Assembly (NCBI GenBank): GCA_026988155.1 | Contig: JALSLW010000053.1 | Coordinates: 43,066-107,065, forward strand | DNA length: 64,000 bases | From: Methylomonas sp. | Lineage (GTDB): Bacteria > Pseudomonadota > Gammaproteobacteria > Methylococcales > Methylomonadaceae | Reading direction: 5' to 3' | Shown here: positions 1 to 11,000 of the stretch, one piece after another | Position numbering within the stretch: position 1 is the first letter of the stretch | How the letters are laid out: the number at the start of each line of letters is the position of its first letter | Notes under the pieces: generated by a model | What the model was told of the DNA's origin: nothing | Databases searched by the model: none | What the model saw: the letters and a program-made list of their open reading frames with translations, nothing else | Translations under genes and position numbers: made by a program

Positions 1-81
1 ACTCCAGCCTGCATTTTTATCTTCTTTGTTAACTTAAAGACGGTAACACAAGCAAATAAAGAAATATCAATATATCTTTAT

Positions 82-321
82 CCTAAAAAAATCAGTTGAC
101 CGCTAAGTTCAGCTGTAACTTGTTAAATAATATGCTTAAGCAAGTTTTTCTATTCTCACCAGATGGGTGAGACTATTTCGCTTCACGGTTTTGTGAAAAA
201 TCTGGACGAAAAATTCTGCAGAATAGCTCTCAATAAGGACTACGGCCATTATTTTCGAGCTATTCTTTGCCTTTTTCGCCCAGATTTCCCACAAAATCCG
301 TGCTCAACTGATTTTTCTAGG
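82..321. repeat. MITE-like inverted-repeat element, full copy
   Basis: This 240 bp element has near-perfect 18 bp terminal inverted repeats (82-99 CCTAAAAAAATCAGTTGA and 304-321, its complement with one change). Inside is a second, longer imperfect inverted repeat with arms of about 44 bp (186-229 and 257-300) around a 27 bp loop. There is no coding potential. Related pieces occur at 34018-34080, 37041-37078 and 48523-48667, so this is a dispersed non-autonomous family and not a single terminator. It fills most of the 353 bp before the end of cysM, and its large hairpin could incidentally stop transcription from cysM. Nothing else is seen in 1-353. Confidence 0.8.
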
Positions 322-353
322 TTTATCAGATAGGTTGCTACTCCCATTCATTT

Positions 354-1244
354 TTAACTCGGGAACACGCCTGTTGAAAGATAGCGATCCCCTCTGTCAC
401 AAATAATGGCGACTATAATTGCATTCTCTACTTTTTTAGATAATTGCAAAGCGGCTGAAACCGCGCCACCTGACGAAATGCCAGAAAAGATACCTTCTTT
501 TGCAGCCAATTCTCGTGTTGTATTCTCAGCTGATGTTTGATTTACATCCAGAATCTGATCAACGGTTTCCGGATTGTATATTTTTGGCATATATTCTTCA
601 GGCCAGCGCCTGATTCCTGGTATTTTTGACTTACCTTCGGGCTGTACCCCAACAATTTTAATATTAGGGTTTTGTTCTTTTAAAAATCGAGAAACACCCA
701 TAATCGTCCCAGTTGTTCCCATCGCACTCACAAAATGGCTGATTTTACCCTCAGTATCTCGCCATATTTCAGGCCCCGTTCCTTCATAATGTGCCCGCGG
801 ATTATCTGGATTAGAAAACTGATCTAAAATCCGCCCTTTGCCTTCATCCTGCATTTTTCTGGCTAAATCAATTGCCCCTTCCATACTGCCTGCCGCAGGT
901 GTCAAGATAATTTCTGCACCGTAAGCTTTCATAGAGGCTATTCGCTCAGCACTCATATTGTCAGGCATAATCAAAGTCATTTTATAGCCTTTAATTGCCG
1001 ATGCCATGGCTAATGCAATGCCGGTATTGCCACTGGTTGCTTCAATCAGGCTATCGCCTAGCTTAATCTCACCTCTTGCTTCAGCATGTTTAATCATACT
1101 TAATGCAGGACGGTCTTTTACTGAGCCTGCGGGATTATTGCCCTCTAGTTTGACTAAAATGGTATTGCTAGTTTCACCTGGCAGCCTTTGCAGCCTGACT
1201 AGTGGTGTATTGCCTACAAAAGATTCTATTGTTTTATAATTCAT
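354..1244 (-). CDS. cysM: cysteine synthase B (O-acetylserine sulfhydrylase B)
   Basis: A PLP-dependent enzyme that makes cysteine from O-acetylserine and sulfide; CysM-type enzymes can also use thiosulfate. The 296-residue protein aligns along its length with E. coli CysM. The PLP lysine lies in NPAGSVKDR (about residues 37-45), the substrate loop is EATSGNTG, and the phosphate-binding glycine loop is GTTGTIMG. The CysM-type end CDRGDRYLSTGVF is present, and the C-terminus is only a few residues shorter than in E. coli. It starts 6 nt after the purL stop, so the two are probably co-transcribed. CysM is preferred over CysK because of the IPGIRRWP segment. Confidence 0.97.
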   Translation of the reverse strand: MNYKTIESFVGNTPLVRLQRLPGETSNTILVKLEGNNPAGSVKDRPALSMIKHAEARGEIKLGDSLIEATSGNTGIALAMASAIKGYKMTLIMPDNMSAERIASMKAYGAEIILTPAAGSMEGAIDLARKMQDEGKGRILDQFSNPDNPRAHYEGTGPEIWRDTEGKISHFVSAMGTTGTIMGVSRFLKEQNPNIKIVGVQPEGKSKIPGIRRWPEEYMPKIYNPETVDQILDVNQTSAENTTRELAAKEGIFSGISSGGAVSAALQLSKKVENAIIVAIICDRGDRYLSTGVFPS

Positions 1245-1250
1245 TAGTTT

Positions 1251-4200
1251 TTATCCAACCCAAAACCGAGCGTTCCTAAACATTCTCATCCACGCACCAT
1301 CCTCATTCCAGCTTTCAGGATGCCATGAATTTTGCAGGGTTCTAAAACAGCGTTCAGGATGCGGCATCATAATTGTAAATCGTCCATCGTCTGTGGTTAA
1401 TCCTGTGATTCCATCGGGTGAGCCATTAGGGTTAGCAGGGAAATCAGTGGTGGTTTCGCCATAATTATCAACATAATTCAATGCAACTAAAGCCTCTTTA
1501 TCCGAGGCATCATTAAATTCTGCCCGCCCTTCACCATGTGCAATAACGACAGGCAGCATAGAACCTTCCATACCTTTCATTAAAATTGAAGGTGATGGCT
1601 GCACCTTAACCATAGAGACCCTGGCTTCAAACTGTTCTGAGTCATTTCTCTTGAACTCTGGCCAATTCTCCGCACCCGGAATAATTTCTTTTAATCCGGA
1701 CATCATTTGACAGCCATTACAGACACCTAGCCCAAAGGTATCTTCACGCTTAAAGAATGCTGTAAATTCTTCTCTCGCTTTTGCATTAAACAAGATAGAT
1801 TTTGCCCAGCCACCACCAGCACCCAATACATCACCATAAGAAAAACCGCCACATGCCACTAATCCGACAAAACCCTTCAAGCTCACTCTGGAGTGAATAA
1901 TATCGCTCATATGAACATCTATTGCGGTAAAGCCTGCCCGATCAAAAGCGGCCGCCATTTCCACATGTCCATTGACCCCCTGTTCTCTTAAAATTGCAAC
2001 TTTAGGCCGGTCAGACAAATCAGCAGCAATTTTTTCATCTATATTAAAACTTAATTGTGCCGATAAGCCTGGATCATTATCATCTGCAATACGCTCAAAC
2101 TGCTGTTTTGCACAGTCTGGATCATCTCGCAGTGCTTGCATTCTATAGCTGACTTCCGACCATGTTTGCTGGAGATCCACTCGGTTTGCTGTATAAATTT
2201 CTTTTCCCTGATAGGTGATATTTAACTGCTGCTGTTTATCTAAAACCCAGCCAATTAAATGTACGCACTGGTCTAATCCTTCATCGCTTAGAAAATCAAT
2301 GACATCATCAGCATCTGTTTGCTTAATCTGAATAACTGCACCCAATTCTTCATTAAACAGGGCAGCCATAATATCTTCATTTTCAGAAGCCAAACTGTCC
2401 AGCTCAATTTCTGCACCCTTACGGCCTGCAAAAATCATTTCAGCGATAGTCGCTAGCAAACCGCCGTCTGAACGGTCATGATAGGCAAGCAATTTACCCT
2501 GACTATTTAAAGTCTGAATAGCATTAAAGAAGCTTTTGAATAGATCTGTATCATCCAAGTCAGGTGTTTCATTGCCTATCTGGCTATAGACCTGCGCCAG
2601 AACAGAACCGCCCAGTCTATTTTTCCCTACCCCTAAGTCCAGCAAAATCAATACACTGTCTTCATCCTTTAACTGAGGTGTCAGTGTTTTACTGATATCT
2701 AAAACAGGTGCAAAAGCGGTGATAATTAATGACAATGGAGAGGTCATGGTTTTATCCTTACCATTTTCATTCCAAACAGTTTTCATTGATAAAGAGTCTT
2801 TACCAACAGGGATAGCAATCCCCAATTCTGGGCAAACCTCCATCCCGACTGTTTTTACGGTATCAAATAAGGCCGCATCTTCACCTTCACTGCCACAGGC
2901 TGCCATCCAGTTTGCTGAGATTTTAACGCTGTTTAATGATTCTACTCTTGAAGCTGCTAAATTAGTTAATGATTCAGCAATTGCCATACGGCCTGATGCA
3001 GGTGCATCAATAATTGCCAATGGCGTTCTTTCGCCCATAGCCATAGCTTCACCGGTTAAAGCATGGAAGCCTGATGCTGTAACCGCAACATCTGCTACGG
3101 GTATTTGCCAAGGCCCCACCATTTGGTCTCGCGCCACTAACCCTGTTACAGAACGGTCTCCTATATGAATAAGAAAACTTTTATCCGCAACTGATGGAAA
3201 AGATAAAACCCGGCTGACGGCTTCAGATATATCAATATCCTCAATTTTTAACGGCTTTAATTTACGGGATTTTTTGGTAACATTTTTATGTATTTTAGGT
3301 GACTTTCCAAACAATACTGACATGGGAATATCAACAGGTGTCCCGCCCAGCCATTTATCACTTAAAGATAGGTGCTCTTCATCCGTTGCTTCACCAATCA
3401 CCGCAAATAGGCAATGTTCACGCTCGCAAAAACTGCTGAATAATTCCAATGCTTCAGGCGCAATAGCCACAACATAGCGTTCTTGCGCTTCATTGCACCA
3501 AATTTGCATGGGTGACATGCCTTTATCAGCATTGTTTACATCGCGCAGTTCAAATTTTCCGCCTCTATCACAGTCATGGATAATTTCTGGTACAGCATTG
3601 GACAGGCCGCCGGCTCCAATATCATGAATGGAAATAATGGGAGTATTATTTCCCATAGCATTGCAATGATTGATCACCTCCTGACAGCGACGCTCCATTT
3701 CAGGGTTTTCTCTTTGTACAGAAGCAAAGTCCAGTTCGGCAGCGCTTTCTCCTGAAGTCTGTGATGAGGCAGCACTTCCGCCCAAACCAATCAGCATGGC
3801 AGGGCCGCCTAAAATAATTATCAATGAGCCTGCCGGAATTTTATGTTTATCAACCAGCATAGGACGAATATTGCCCATACCGCCTGCTATCATAATGGGC
3901 TTATGATAGCCTCGATATTGATTTTCTTTGCCTGTTTCTTCGGCCTGTTCAAAACTGCGAAAATAGCCTGCAATATTGGGACGGCCAAATTCATTATTAA
4001 AGGCTGCTCCGCCGATAGGGCCTTCCAGCATAATATCCAAAGCAGAAGAAATGCGTTCTGGCTTGCCATTATCTGTTTCCCAAGGCTGTACAAATCCGGG
4101 AATTTTTAAATGCGATACGGTAAAGCCTGTCAGTCCAGCTTTAGTTGAAGAACCACGCCCTGTCGCCCCTTCGTCACGAATTTCGCCCCCCGAACCTGTT

Positions 4201-5123
4201 GCTGCGCCAGGGTATGGAGAAATGGCAGTAGGATGGTTATGAGTTTCCACTTTCATCAGCAAATGTGCATCTTCTTCTACATAGGCATATTCACCTGTTT
4301 GCGGATTGCGAATAAAAACATCAGCTCTCGACCCTTCTGCAACGGAAGCGTTATCACTGTATGCAGATAAAATGCCTTGCGGGTTTTTGTCTGCAGTATT
4401 TCTAATCATGCCAAATAATGATTTAGCCTGCTGTTCTCCATCTATAGTCCAGCTGGCATTAAATATTTTATGCCGACAATGTTCTGAGTTTGCCTGCGCA
4501 AACATCATTAATTCGACATCTGACGGGTCTCGGCCTAATGCTTTAAAACTGTCCGTTAAATAATCAATCTCATCACTCGACAGAGCCAAGCCTAGTTGTG
4601 CATTGGCTGAAACCAGAGCCTCACGCCCCTGCTCAATAATTGAAACAGTTTGCAGAGGTTGAGGCTCATGATGGACAAATAAATCTAAGCCGTCTTCACT
4701 TTCAAAGATTGATTGGGTCATTCTGTCATGAATCAGATGGCCAATGCCCTCTTTAAGCTCTGAATTCAGCTCATTATCACTGACAACTATATATTCTATG
4801 GCTCTTTCTATGCGTATAACTGATGTTAAACCACAGCGTTCGGCAATTTCAGTCGCTTTACTGGACCATGGAGAAATAGTGCCCGGCCTTGGAGTGACTA
4901 AAAAAACCTGTCCCTGAAGTTTTTCTGCAGGGCTTGCATAGCCGTAACTCAGTAGACGTTCAAGCATTGCTGTTTCTTCTGCAGTTAAAGCTTTTTCTAT
5001 TTCTATAAAATGGACAAATCTGGCAGAAACAGCATTTATGCTGGCATCTGTCTGTTTAAGCTGATTTAGCAATTGATTAAAACGATGTGCCGAAAGCGCA
5101 GAAGTTCCGTAGATTTTTAGCAT
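1251..5123 (-). CDS. purL: phosphoribosylformylglycinamidine synthase (FGAM synthase)
   Basis: The large single-chain PurL of gammaproteobacteria converts FGAR, glutamine and ATP to FGAM in purine synthesis. From this start it has 1290 residues, normal for the family. Order: N-terminal PurS-like domain, linker, two tandem ATP-binding/AIRS-like halves ([22 protein letters not shown] is the first signature), then a glutamine amidotransferase domain with nucleophile Cys1135 in GVCNGCQMM and the PHPER histidine near the end. The open frame extends upstream to a TTG at 5171, but those 16 residues do not resemble PurL. The ATG at 5123 gives the family start [14 protein letters not shown]. It lies directly upstream of cysM. 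Confidence 0.97.
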   Translation of the reverse strand: MLKIYGTSALSAHRFNQLLNQLKQTDASINAVSARFVHFIEIEKALTAEETAMLERLLSYGYASPAEKLQGQVFLVTPRPGTISPWSSKATEIAERCGLTSVIRIERAIEYIVVSDNELNSELKEGIGHLIHDRMTQSIFESEDGLDLFVHHEPQPLQTVSIIEQGREALVSANAQLGLALSSDEIDYLTDSFKALGRDPSDVELMMFAQANSEHCRHKIFNASWTIDGEQQAKSLFGMIRNTADKNPQGILSAYSDNASVAEGSRADVFIRNPQTGEYAYVEEDAHLLMKVETHNHPTAISPYPGAATGSGGEIRDEGATGRGSSTKAGLTGFTVSHLKIPGFVQPWETDNGKPERISSALDIMLEGPIGGAAFNNEFGRPNIAGYFRSFEQAEETGKENQYRGYHKPIMIAGGMGNIRPMLVDKHKIPAGSLIIILGGPAMLIGLGGSAASSQTSGESAAELDFASVQRENPEMERRCQEVINHCNAMGNNTPIISIHDIGAGGLSNAVPEIIHDCDRGGKFELRDVNNADKGMSPMQIWCNEAQERYVVAIAPEALELFSSFCEREHCLFAVIGEATDEEHLSLSDKWLGGTPVDIPMSVLFGKSPKIHKNVTKKSRKLKPLKIEDIDISEAVSRVLSFPSVADKSFLIHIGDRSVTGLVARDQMVGPWQIPVADVAVTASGFHALTGEAMAMGERTPLAIIDAPASGRMAIAESLTNLAASRVESLNSVKISANWMAACGSEGEDAALFDTVKTVGMEVCPELGIAIPVGKDSLSMKTVWNENGKDKTMTSPLSLIITAFAPVLDISKTLTPQLKDEDSVLILLDLGVGKNRLGGSVLAQVYSQIGNETPDLDDTDLFKSFFNAIQTLNSQGKLLAYHDRSDGGLLATIAEMIFAGRKGAEIELDSLASENEDIMAALFNEELGAVIQIKQTDADDVIDFLSDEGLDQCVHLIGWVLDKQQQLNITYQGKEIYTANRVDLQQTWSEVSYRMQALRDDPDCAKQQFERIADDNDPGLSAQLSFNIDEKIAADLSDRPKVAILREQGVNGHVEMAAAFDRAGFTAIDVHMSDIIHSRVSLKGFVGLVACGGFSYGDVLGAGGGWAKSILFNAKAREEFTAFFKREDTFGLGVCNGCQMMSGLKEIIPGAENWPEFKRNDSEQFEARVSMVKVQPSPSILMKGMEGSMLPVVIAHGEGRAEFNDASDKEALVALNYVDNYGETTTDFPANPNGSPDGITGLTTDDGRFTIMMPHPERCFRTLQNSWHPESWNEDGAWMRMFRNARFWVG

Positions 5124-5218
5124 ATTGCAGTAAGATGTAATTTTAAAAATGAGGAGATAGACCTGGAACAAGCAGGATGGGGCGATGGCGTCCCAGCATA
5201 CTGTGATAATTCAATATT

Positions 5219-5248
5219 GCTGAGAATACGCTTTCGCTCCATCTCAGC
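5219..5248. repeat. small hairpin between bamC and purL
   Basis: GCTGAGA (5219-5225) is matched by TCTCAGC (5242-5248) around a 16 nt loop containing GCTTTCGC. There is no T tract, so it is not a convincing intrinsic terminator. The flanking text (CTCAGCCTACAG) resembles ACTCCAGCCTACATT at 50925-50939 and ACTCCAGCCTGCATT at 1-15. It may therefore be a fragment of a dispersed intergenic repeat. Confidence 0.4.
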
Positions 5249-5299
5249 CTACAGAATAATATTATTTAAACCCATGGATGTAACACACAGAAAACAAGA

Positions 5300-5932
5300 C
5301 TATTGGCTTTCAGCCAAATCATCCTTTATAGTTTTATATAGCAATTGCAATAGCTTTAACCCTGCACCTTCGGATAAAGGCTGATCATTTACATCAAGCA
5401 CGGTAATTTCTGTTAAGCTGCTGTTTTCAGCAAGACTGACTTTAAACTCTTTTTCTTTGGCTGGATCTGAGCCAAATATAAACAGTATTTCATCCCAAAT
5501 GGAACCGTCTTCTACTTTTTTAAAGTCAGGGTCGTATTGTACAGAATAAACTTTTTCAAGTTCATTCCTATCGGTAATTTCAATAGAGTGAACGCTTATC
5601 GCTTTCCCCACTGTACGCCAGGTTCTTTCAATACTATCGTTAATTTGTATGCGCGTTACGCCACCGGCAGATTCGATCAATTCAACATCAATTGACTGTT
5701 TTTTCTCTCTGCTTTCAGAAGCGGCATTTTCTGCCAACTCAGTTTGAATAGTATCCGTGGCAGCATTAGCCTCTGACTTCTTTACCGCATCAGTCAGATC
5801 AGGAGGAACTATTAACTCGGGAATTTCAGTGGTTAATTGATAGTCTTTTTCTTTATCCGGAAAATAGCCTTTTATATGGCCGCATGATGACAGACCTAAA
5901 GCCATAAACAAAACAATTATATTTAATTTCAT
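5300..5932 (-). CDS. bamC: outer-membrane assembly lipoprotein BamC (NlpB), short form
   Basis: Probable lipoprotein subunit of the BAM complex that inserts beta-barrel proteins in the outer membrane. The N-terminus is a lipoprotein signal with lipobox LSSC-G (Cys17). The unstructured stretch after it contains IPELIVPPDLTD, like the BamD-binding lasso region of BamC. Only one helix-grip domain follows (about residues 85-205), whereas E. coli BamC (344 aa) has two. The identification rests on this architecture and on its position 3 nt after dapA, which is the E. coli dapA-bamC order. It could be named only as a BamC/NlpB-like lipoprotein. Confidence 0.85.
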   Translation of the reverse strand: MKLNIIVLFMALGLSSCGHIKGYFPDKEKDYQLTTEIPELIVPPDLTDAVKKSEANAATDTIQTELAENAASESREKKQSIDVELIESAGGVTRIQINDSIERTWRTVGKAISVHSIEITDRNELEKVYSVQYDPDFKKVEDGSIWDEILFIFGSDPAKEKEFKVSLAENSSLTEITVLDVNDQPLSEGAGLKLLQLLYKTIKDDLAESQ

Positions 5933-5935
5933 TGC

Positions 5936-6811
5936 TTAACAGACTTCAGCCTGACGCATTGCATTACGTACTGTCTCATAACAGTCCTCTGTCAGCCAGG
6001 TTAATGGCAGTCTAATGCCTTTGTCCATTAAGCCCATCTCCGCAACCGCCCATTTAACAGGAATAGGATTTGATTGAATAAATAAATGCTGATGCAGCCC
6101 TGTCAATTTTTCATCAGTCGCTTCAGCAGCTTCTTTATTTCCCTGCATAGCGGCTGAAATCATTTGATGAACTAATTTAGGTGCGACATTTCCAGTGACT
6201 GTAATGCTGCCATTGCCGCCTAGCAAACAAAATTCTCGGCTGCTTGCATCATCGCCGGTATATATTGCAAAATCATCACCACATAAATCACGGATTTTTT
6301 TCACCCGGTCCAGTTCACCCGTTGCTTCTTTAACGCCAACAATGTTATCTATTGCCGATAGCCGTCCAATAGTTTCTGGCAGCATATCACACGCTGTACG
6401 GCCAGGTACGTTATATAGAATCTGAGGTATATCTACTGCTTCAGCAATAGCTTTATAATGCAGATAAAGCCCTTCCTGCGTAGGTTTGTTGTAATAGGGT
6501 GTAACCAGCAGACAGGCGTCAGCCCCCATTTCTTTTGCACGCTGAGTCAGAGAAATAGCTTCAGCCGTTGAATTTGCTCCAGTGCCTGCTATAACCGGAA
6601 TTCTGCCCGCAACATATTCAACAACACACTTTACAACGTCACAATGCTCTGTTTCATCTAGCGTTGCGGACTCGCCTGTGGTTCCCATAGCAACAATAGA
6701 ATCAGTTCCCTGCTCAATATGAAATTCCACCAGTTTTTTCAGACTGTTCTTATCTATTGCGCCATTGCTATCCATTGGTGTGACTAAAGCAACGATACTA
6801 CCTTGAATCAT
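5936..6811 (-). CDS. dapA: 4-hydroxy-tetrahydrodipicolinate synthase
   Basis: A cytoplasmic enzyme that condenses pyruvate with aspartate semialdehyde in the first committed step of lysine and diaminopimelate synthesis. The 291 residues form the usual TIM barrel. The catalytic residues sit at the same numbers as in E. coli: Thr44-Thr45 in GTTGES, Tyr133 in ILYNVPGRT, and the Schiff-base Lys161 in GVKEATG. It is immediately followed by bamC. Two TATAAT hexamers lie upstream, at 6849-6854 and 6873-6878. Confidence 0.97.
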   Translation of the reverse strand: MIQGSIVALVTPMDSNGAIDKNSLKKLVEFHIEQGTDSIVAMGTTGESATLDETEHCDVVKCVVEYVAGRIPVIAGTGANSTAEAISLTQRAKEMGADACLLVTPYYNKPTQEGLYLHYKAIAEAVDIPQILYNVPGRTACDMLPETIGRLSAIDNIVGVKEATGELDRVKKIRDLCGDDFAIYTGDDASSREFCLLGGNGSITVTGNVAPKLVHQMISAAMQGNKEAAEATDEKLTGLHQHLFIQSNPIPVKWAVAEMGLMDKGIRLPLTWLTEDCYETVRNAMRQAEVC

Positions 6812-6848
6812 GCAAATCTCTCGTCCAGAATTAATTAAAATGAAGATT

Positions 6849-6878
6849 ATTATAACAGTAAAATTGCGCGAGATTATA
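6849..6878 (-). promoter_or_regulatory. possible dapA promoter, tandem -10 boxes
   Basis: On the minus strand two perfect TATAAT hexamers lie 38 and 62 nt upstream of the dapA ATG. Neither has a good -35 hexamer at the right distance. This is a plausible but weakly supported promoter for the dapA-bamC transcript. Confidence 0.35.
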
Positions 6879-6915
6879 GAGACCTTGCATGAAACATTTC
6901 TGCAGCTTTGTTACT

Positions 6916-8025
6916 CTAACAGGTTAATTCCACTAGAGTCACATCATCAAATTGCTTGGCTTCACCCCGAAACTGATTAACCGTATCAAGCAGAAATGCT
7001 ATCTCCTTTTCATTCTCAAGCATTTCGACAATAGTCTGCTCAAATCTGTCCTGGCCAAACTCCTGCTCTTCTGTATTTATAATCTCAGTTATGCCATCAG
7101 AATAGGCATAGACTTTATCCCCCTCTTCAACATTTATAGCAATAGCATTATCAAAATCTTGCGTTATGATGCCTAGAGCCAATGTATTGGAAGAAACTTT
7201 GTGTATAAGTTTATTATGACGATAAACCAAAACATCTGACATGCCGCAATTCCATAAAGACAGCGCTCGGCCATCAGCACTTAACTCTATAAAAATACCG
7301 CCTAAAAACAGACCAGTTGGCATTTTTGCCAGCAATTGACGGTTAATTTCACGGGCAATTTCAGGTAATGTGATGCTTTTTGCAGCCATGGTATAAAAAA
7401 TATCATAGACAATCGGACCGCCTACTGCAGCCATTAAACCATGTCCGGTAAAGTCACCCATTAAAATATATCGGCTTTTATTTGGAGTAAACGTCGACAA
7501 TACAATATCGCCAGAGGTTTTTTCGACGGGTTTATCCAATTGCCTAAGCTGTGAGCTTTCAAATGGTTTTGAATGGCGTGCTTTTAAAATAATATTTTCT
7601 ATTACTTCTTTTTCGTAAACCAATACATTCTGAGCCTCTTTTAGCTCATCCTGCAACTCAAGCATGCGACGCCCAACTTTTAAACGTGCCTGCAATTCAG
7701 CATTGGCAAACGGTTTTACAATATAATCATTGGCACCTGCTTCTAACCCTGCAACCACATCATCCGTTTCGCTGCGGGAAGTCAGCAGAATAATAAAGGG
7801 CGGATTTTTTGTGTCTATTTCACGGATGCGCTGACATAAACCTAAACCATCCAGTCTCGGCATTTCCCAGTCAATTAACAGTAAAAGCGGAGGTTCAGGC
7901 TGCTGCAATATCTGCCAAGCCTCTTCACCGTCTTCTGCAGTCACTGACTCATAGCCCCATTTACGGGCAACAGCCGCCAACATAGTGCGAGAAGTCAAAT
8001 CATCATCGGCTACAAGTAACTTCAT
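6916..8025 (-). CDS. response regulator with SpoIIE/PP2C-type phosphatase output
   Basis: The 369-residue protein starts with a CheY-like receiver (about 1-120). Its phosphoacceptor is Asp52 in LLIDWEMPRLDG, and the switch/acidic residues (DD at 8-9, KPF near 104) are present. A short coiled linker leads to a PP2C-like SpoIIE/RsbU phosphatase domain (about 165-367) with the metal-binding motifs MGDFTGHG and YSDGITE. Such proteins usually control a partner-switching pathway by dephosphorylating an STAS anti-sigma antagonist. No such partner is encoded here. Its ATG overlaps the stop of the upstream hybrid kinase in an ATGA, which argues that the kinase phosphorylates it. Confidence 0.93.
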   Translation of the reverse strand: MKLLVADDDLTSRTMLAAVARKWGYESVTAEDGEEAWQILQQPEPPLLLLIDWEMPRLDGLGLCQRIREIDTKNPPFIILLTSRSETDDVVAGLEAGANDYIVKPFANAELQARLKVGRRMLELQDELKEAQNVLVYEKEVIENIILKARHSKPFESSQLRQLDKPVEKTSGDIVLSTFTPNKSRYILMGDFTGHGLMAAVGGPIVYDIFYTMAAKSITLPEIAREINRQLLAKMPTGLFLGGIFIELSADGRALSLWNCGMSDVLVYRHNKLIHKVSSNTLALGIITQDFDNAIAINVEEGDKVYAYSDGITEIINTEEQEFGQDRFEQTIVEMLENEKEIAFLLDTVNQFRGEAKQFDDVTLVELTC

Positions 8026-11000
8026 GAAAGCGTTTCCTCCATTGTAGATTTTAACTGCTCAAAGTTTTGTTCCAATACCGTAACATGCTGGCTGATCATT
8101 TGCATATCTCCTATTTTACCTGCCCGTTCCATTTTAAATGCCAGAGCGGCCAACGCCATGCCTCCTACATTTGATGATGCACCTTTTATTTTATGAGCCT
8201 GAGCGGATGCCTGTTCAATATTGTGTTCTTTTACAGATGCTTTTAGCTGTTCAATCTGTTTAGGCATATCTTCCAGATAGGCGTCTGCTATCACCTGTAT
8301 CAGTTCTTTATCATTCATCATCCGTTCACTCATTGCCGAATAATCAAAAATCAACTCTTCTTCATCTTCAGTCTGCTCCTGCTCAACCGGCATCTGCGAC
8401 TCGGACTCAGAAGCCGATTCCTTCTGATTGACAGCATCAGCAGACAGCCATTTTTCCAGCACTTTTCTCAGTTTAATAGGATCGACCGGTTTTGCTATAA
8501 AATCATCCATCCCTGCTGCCAGACATTTTTCTTTATCACCCTGCATTGCATTTGCTGTCATGGCAATAACAGGGATAGCATGATTAGGTACTGAAGACTG
8601 AGGGTCTCTGATATGGCCTGTTGCTGTATAGCCATCCATCACTGGCATTTGGCAATCCATAAATACCAGATCATAAGCCCCTTGCTGTAAAAGATCCAGT
8701 GCCTCCCGACCATTATTTGCAAGTTCCACTGTTGTGCCATATTTTGCCAGCATGCCTTTAGCAACTGCCTGATTGGTACTGTTATCATCGACAACTAATA
8801 TTTTTGCCTGAAACTGCGGCTGCTGTTCTTTTGCAGTAAAACGGGTAATCAAACTCTCTGTACTGCCCCCGTCTTCTAGCCCTGACATTTGCAATAAAGC
8901 GTTATACAGCTCAGATTGATGTATTGGCTTGCTTAAATAGGCGGAAAACCCCTGTTTATGCATTTTCTGAGCATCTCCCCGCACGCCCTGAGAAGTCAGA
9001 AGAGCTAGACGTGTAGCTGAAAACATGCCTTCGGCACGTATCATATCGCCTAACTTAGCGCCATCCATGCCTGGCATTTGCATATCTATCAAAACGATAC
9101 TGTAGGGCTTTTTATTTTCTACAGCTACATACATTGCCTGCAATGCTGCCGGCCCATTTTCCACAAGAGTATGCTGAACTTTCCAGGCACTAAGGAACTG
9201 ACCAAAAACGTATCTGTTAGTCTCATTATCATCCACCAGCAAAATATTTTCAGCCTTCAAATTATCAGCTTTTATTGGTGAGATTTTGAATTCTGCCTGC
9301 TCTAAATCAAGTGTAAACCAAAAAGTAGCCCCCTTCCCCAGCTCACTGTCAATGCCAACTTCGCCATTCATCATTTCTACCAGCTGTTTAGAAATTGCTA
9401 AGCCTAAACCTGTACCGCCAAATTTGCGGGTAGTTGAGCCATCGGCCTGACTAAATTTCTGAAACAACCTGCTCTGCTGTTCTTCAGTAAGCCCAACGCC
9501 GGTATCTTTTACTGCAAAACGCAACAGCTGCCGATTATTGTCTGCAGTAATCAACTGATAGCTTACAGAGACTTCACCCTGTTCAGTAAACTTAATCGCA
9601 TTGCCTATCAAATTGGTTAAAATTTGACGTACTCGGCCTGGGTCACCTTTAAACCTTTGAGGCAATAGAGGGTTAACTGAACAGATAAATTCCAGATTTT
9701 TTTCCGATGCCCGCACTGCAAAAGTATCTGCGACATCTTCCAATAGAATGCCTAAATCAAAATCCAATATTTCCAGATCCAGCTTTCCAGCTTCAATTTT
9801 TGAAAAATCTAGAATATCATTGATGATGGTCAATAAAGATTCTGCACTGCGTTTAATAGTTAAGGCTCGATTTTGCTGGTCAGGGTCTAGCTCATGGTCT
9901 AGCAGCAATTCTGTCATGCCAATGACGCCATTCATTGGAGTACGAATTTCATGACTCATATTTGCTAAAAATTCCCCCTTGGTTTTATTGGCTATTTCAG
10001 CCGTTTCCTTTGCCTGTTTCAAGGTAGCTTCTGATTGCTGCTGCAGGGTTATATCTCTAAAACTCCATACTCTTAAACCTTCTTTTCCAGGTACCTCTAT
10101 AGGCCACGAACTGCGCTCAAATACACGGCCATCAGTAAAGTAAATGAGGCTCTCTATTTCAACTTCATTATTTTCCCTAACTGATTGCACACCATCAATG
10201 TACTGTTCTGGTTCTAGCAATTGCTTCGAGATGTTTTGAAGTATCATTTCCCTATCGGTACACTGCATTAGCTCCGCTGATATATTCCACATCCGGCTGT
10301 AATTTTGATTAGTTCGCAGAATACGGTTTCCTTCTGTTACCAAAATACCATCATCCGTCGCTTCCAATGTTGCTTCAGTTAAAGCCAGTGCTTCAACTGT
10401 TTCTAATTCTGCATTTTTCTGACTGCTTATATCTAAAAGCGTCCCAATCATTCTTCTTGGAAAACCATTTTCATCACACTCTACCAATCGGCCAGTATCT
10501 AACACCCAAACCCAATGACCCTCCTTATGCTTCAAACGCAGCTCGCACTCATAATTCTCGGTTTCGCCGTCAAAATGCTTTTCCAATAATTGACTAGACC
10601 TAGTCAAATCTTCAGGGTGGACCTTGCTTGTCCAAGTCGCCATATTTAACGGTTTTAATTCTTCCAAAGAATGTCCAGTGATTTCTGCCCAACGCACATT
10701 AAACTCAATTTCACCCGTCATAACCAACCAATCCCACACCCCGACACCTGTGCTTTCCATAATCAGCTGCAGTCTATCCTGGTTTTCTTTTATCGCTAAT
10801 TCTGCATGTTTCCGTTTGGTCGTCTCTGTGCTCAATGCAATATAGCTTTGAGGCTTACCCTGCTGATCATTGTTTGGCACAATAGTGCTTTCTACCCAGT
10901 AGAAGCTTCCATTTTTTGCTTTATTGCAAATTTCGCCATGCCATACATTGCCATTGGCAATGGCTTTATACATGTTTACAAAAAAATCTTTATCATGGTG

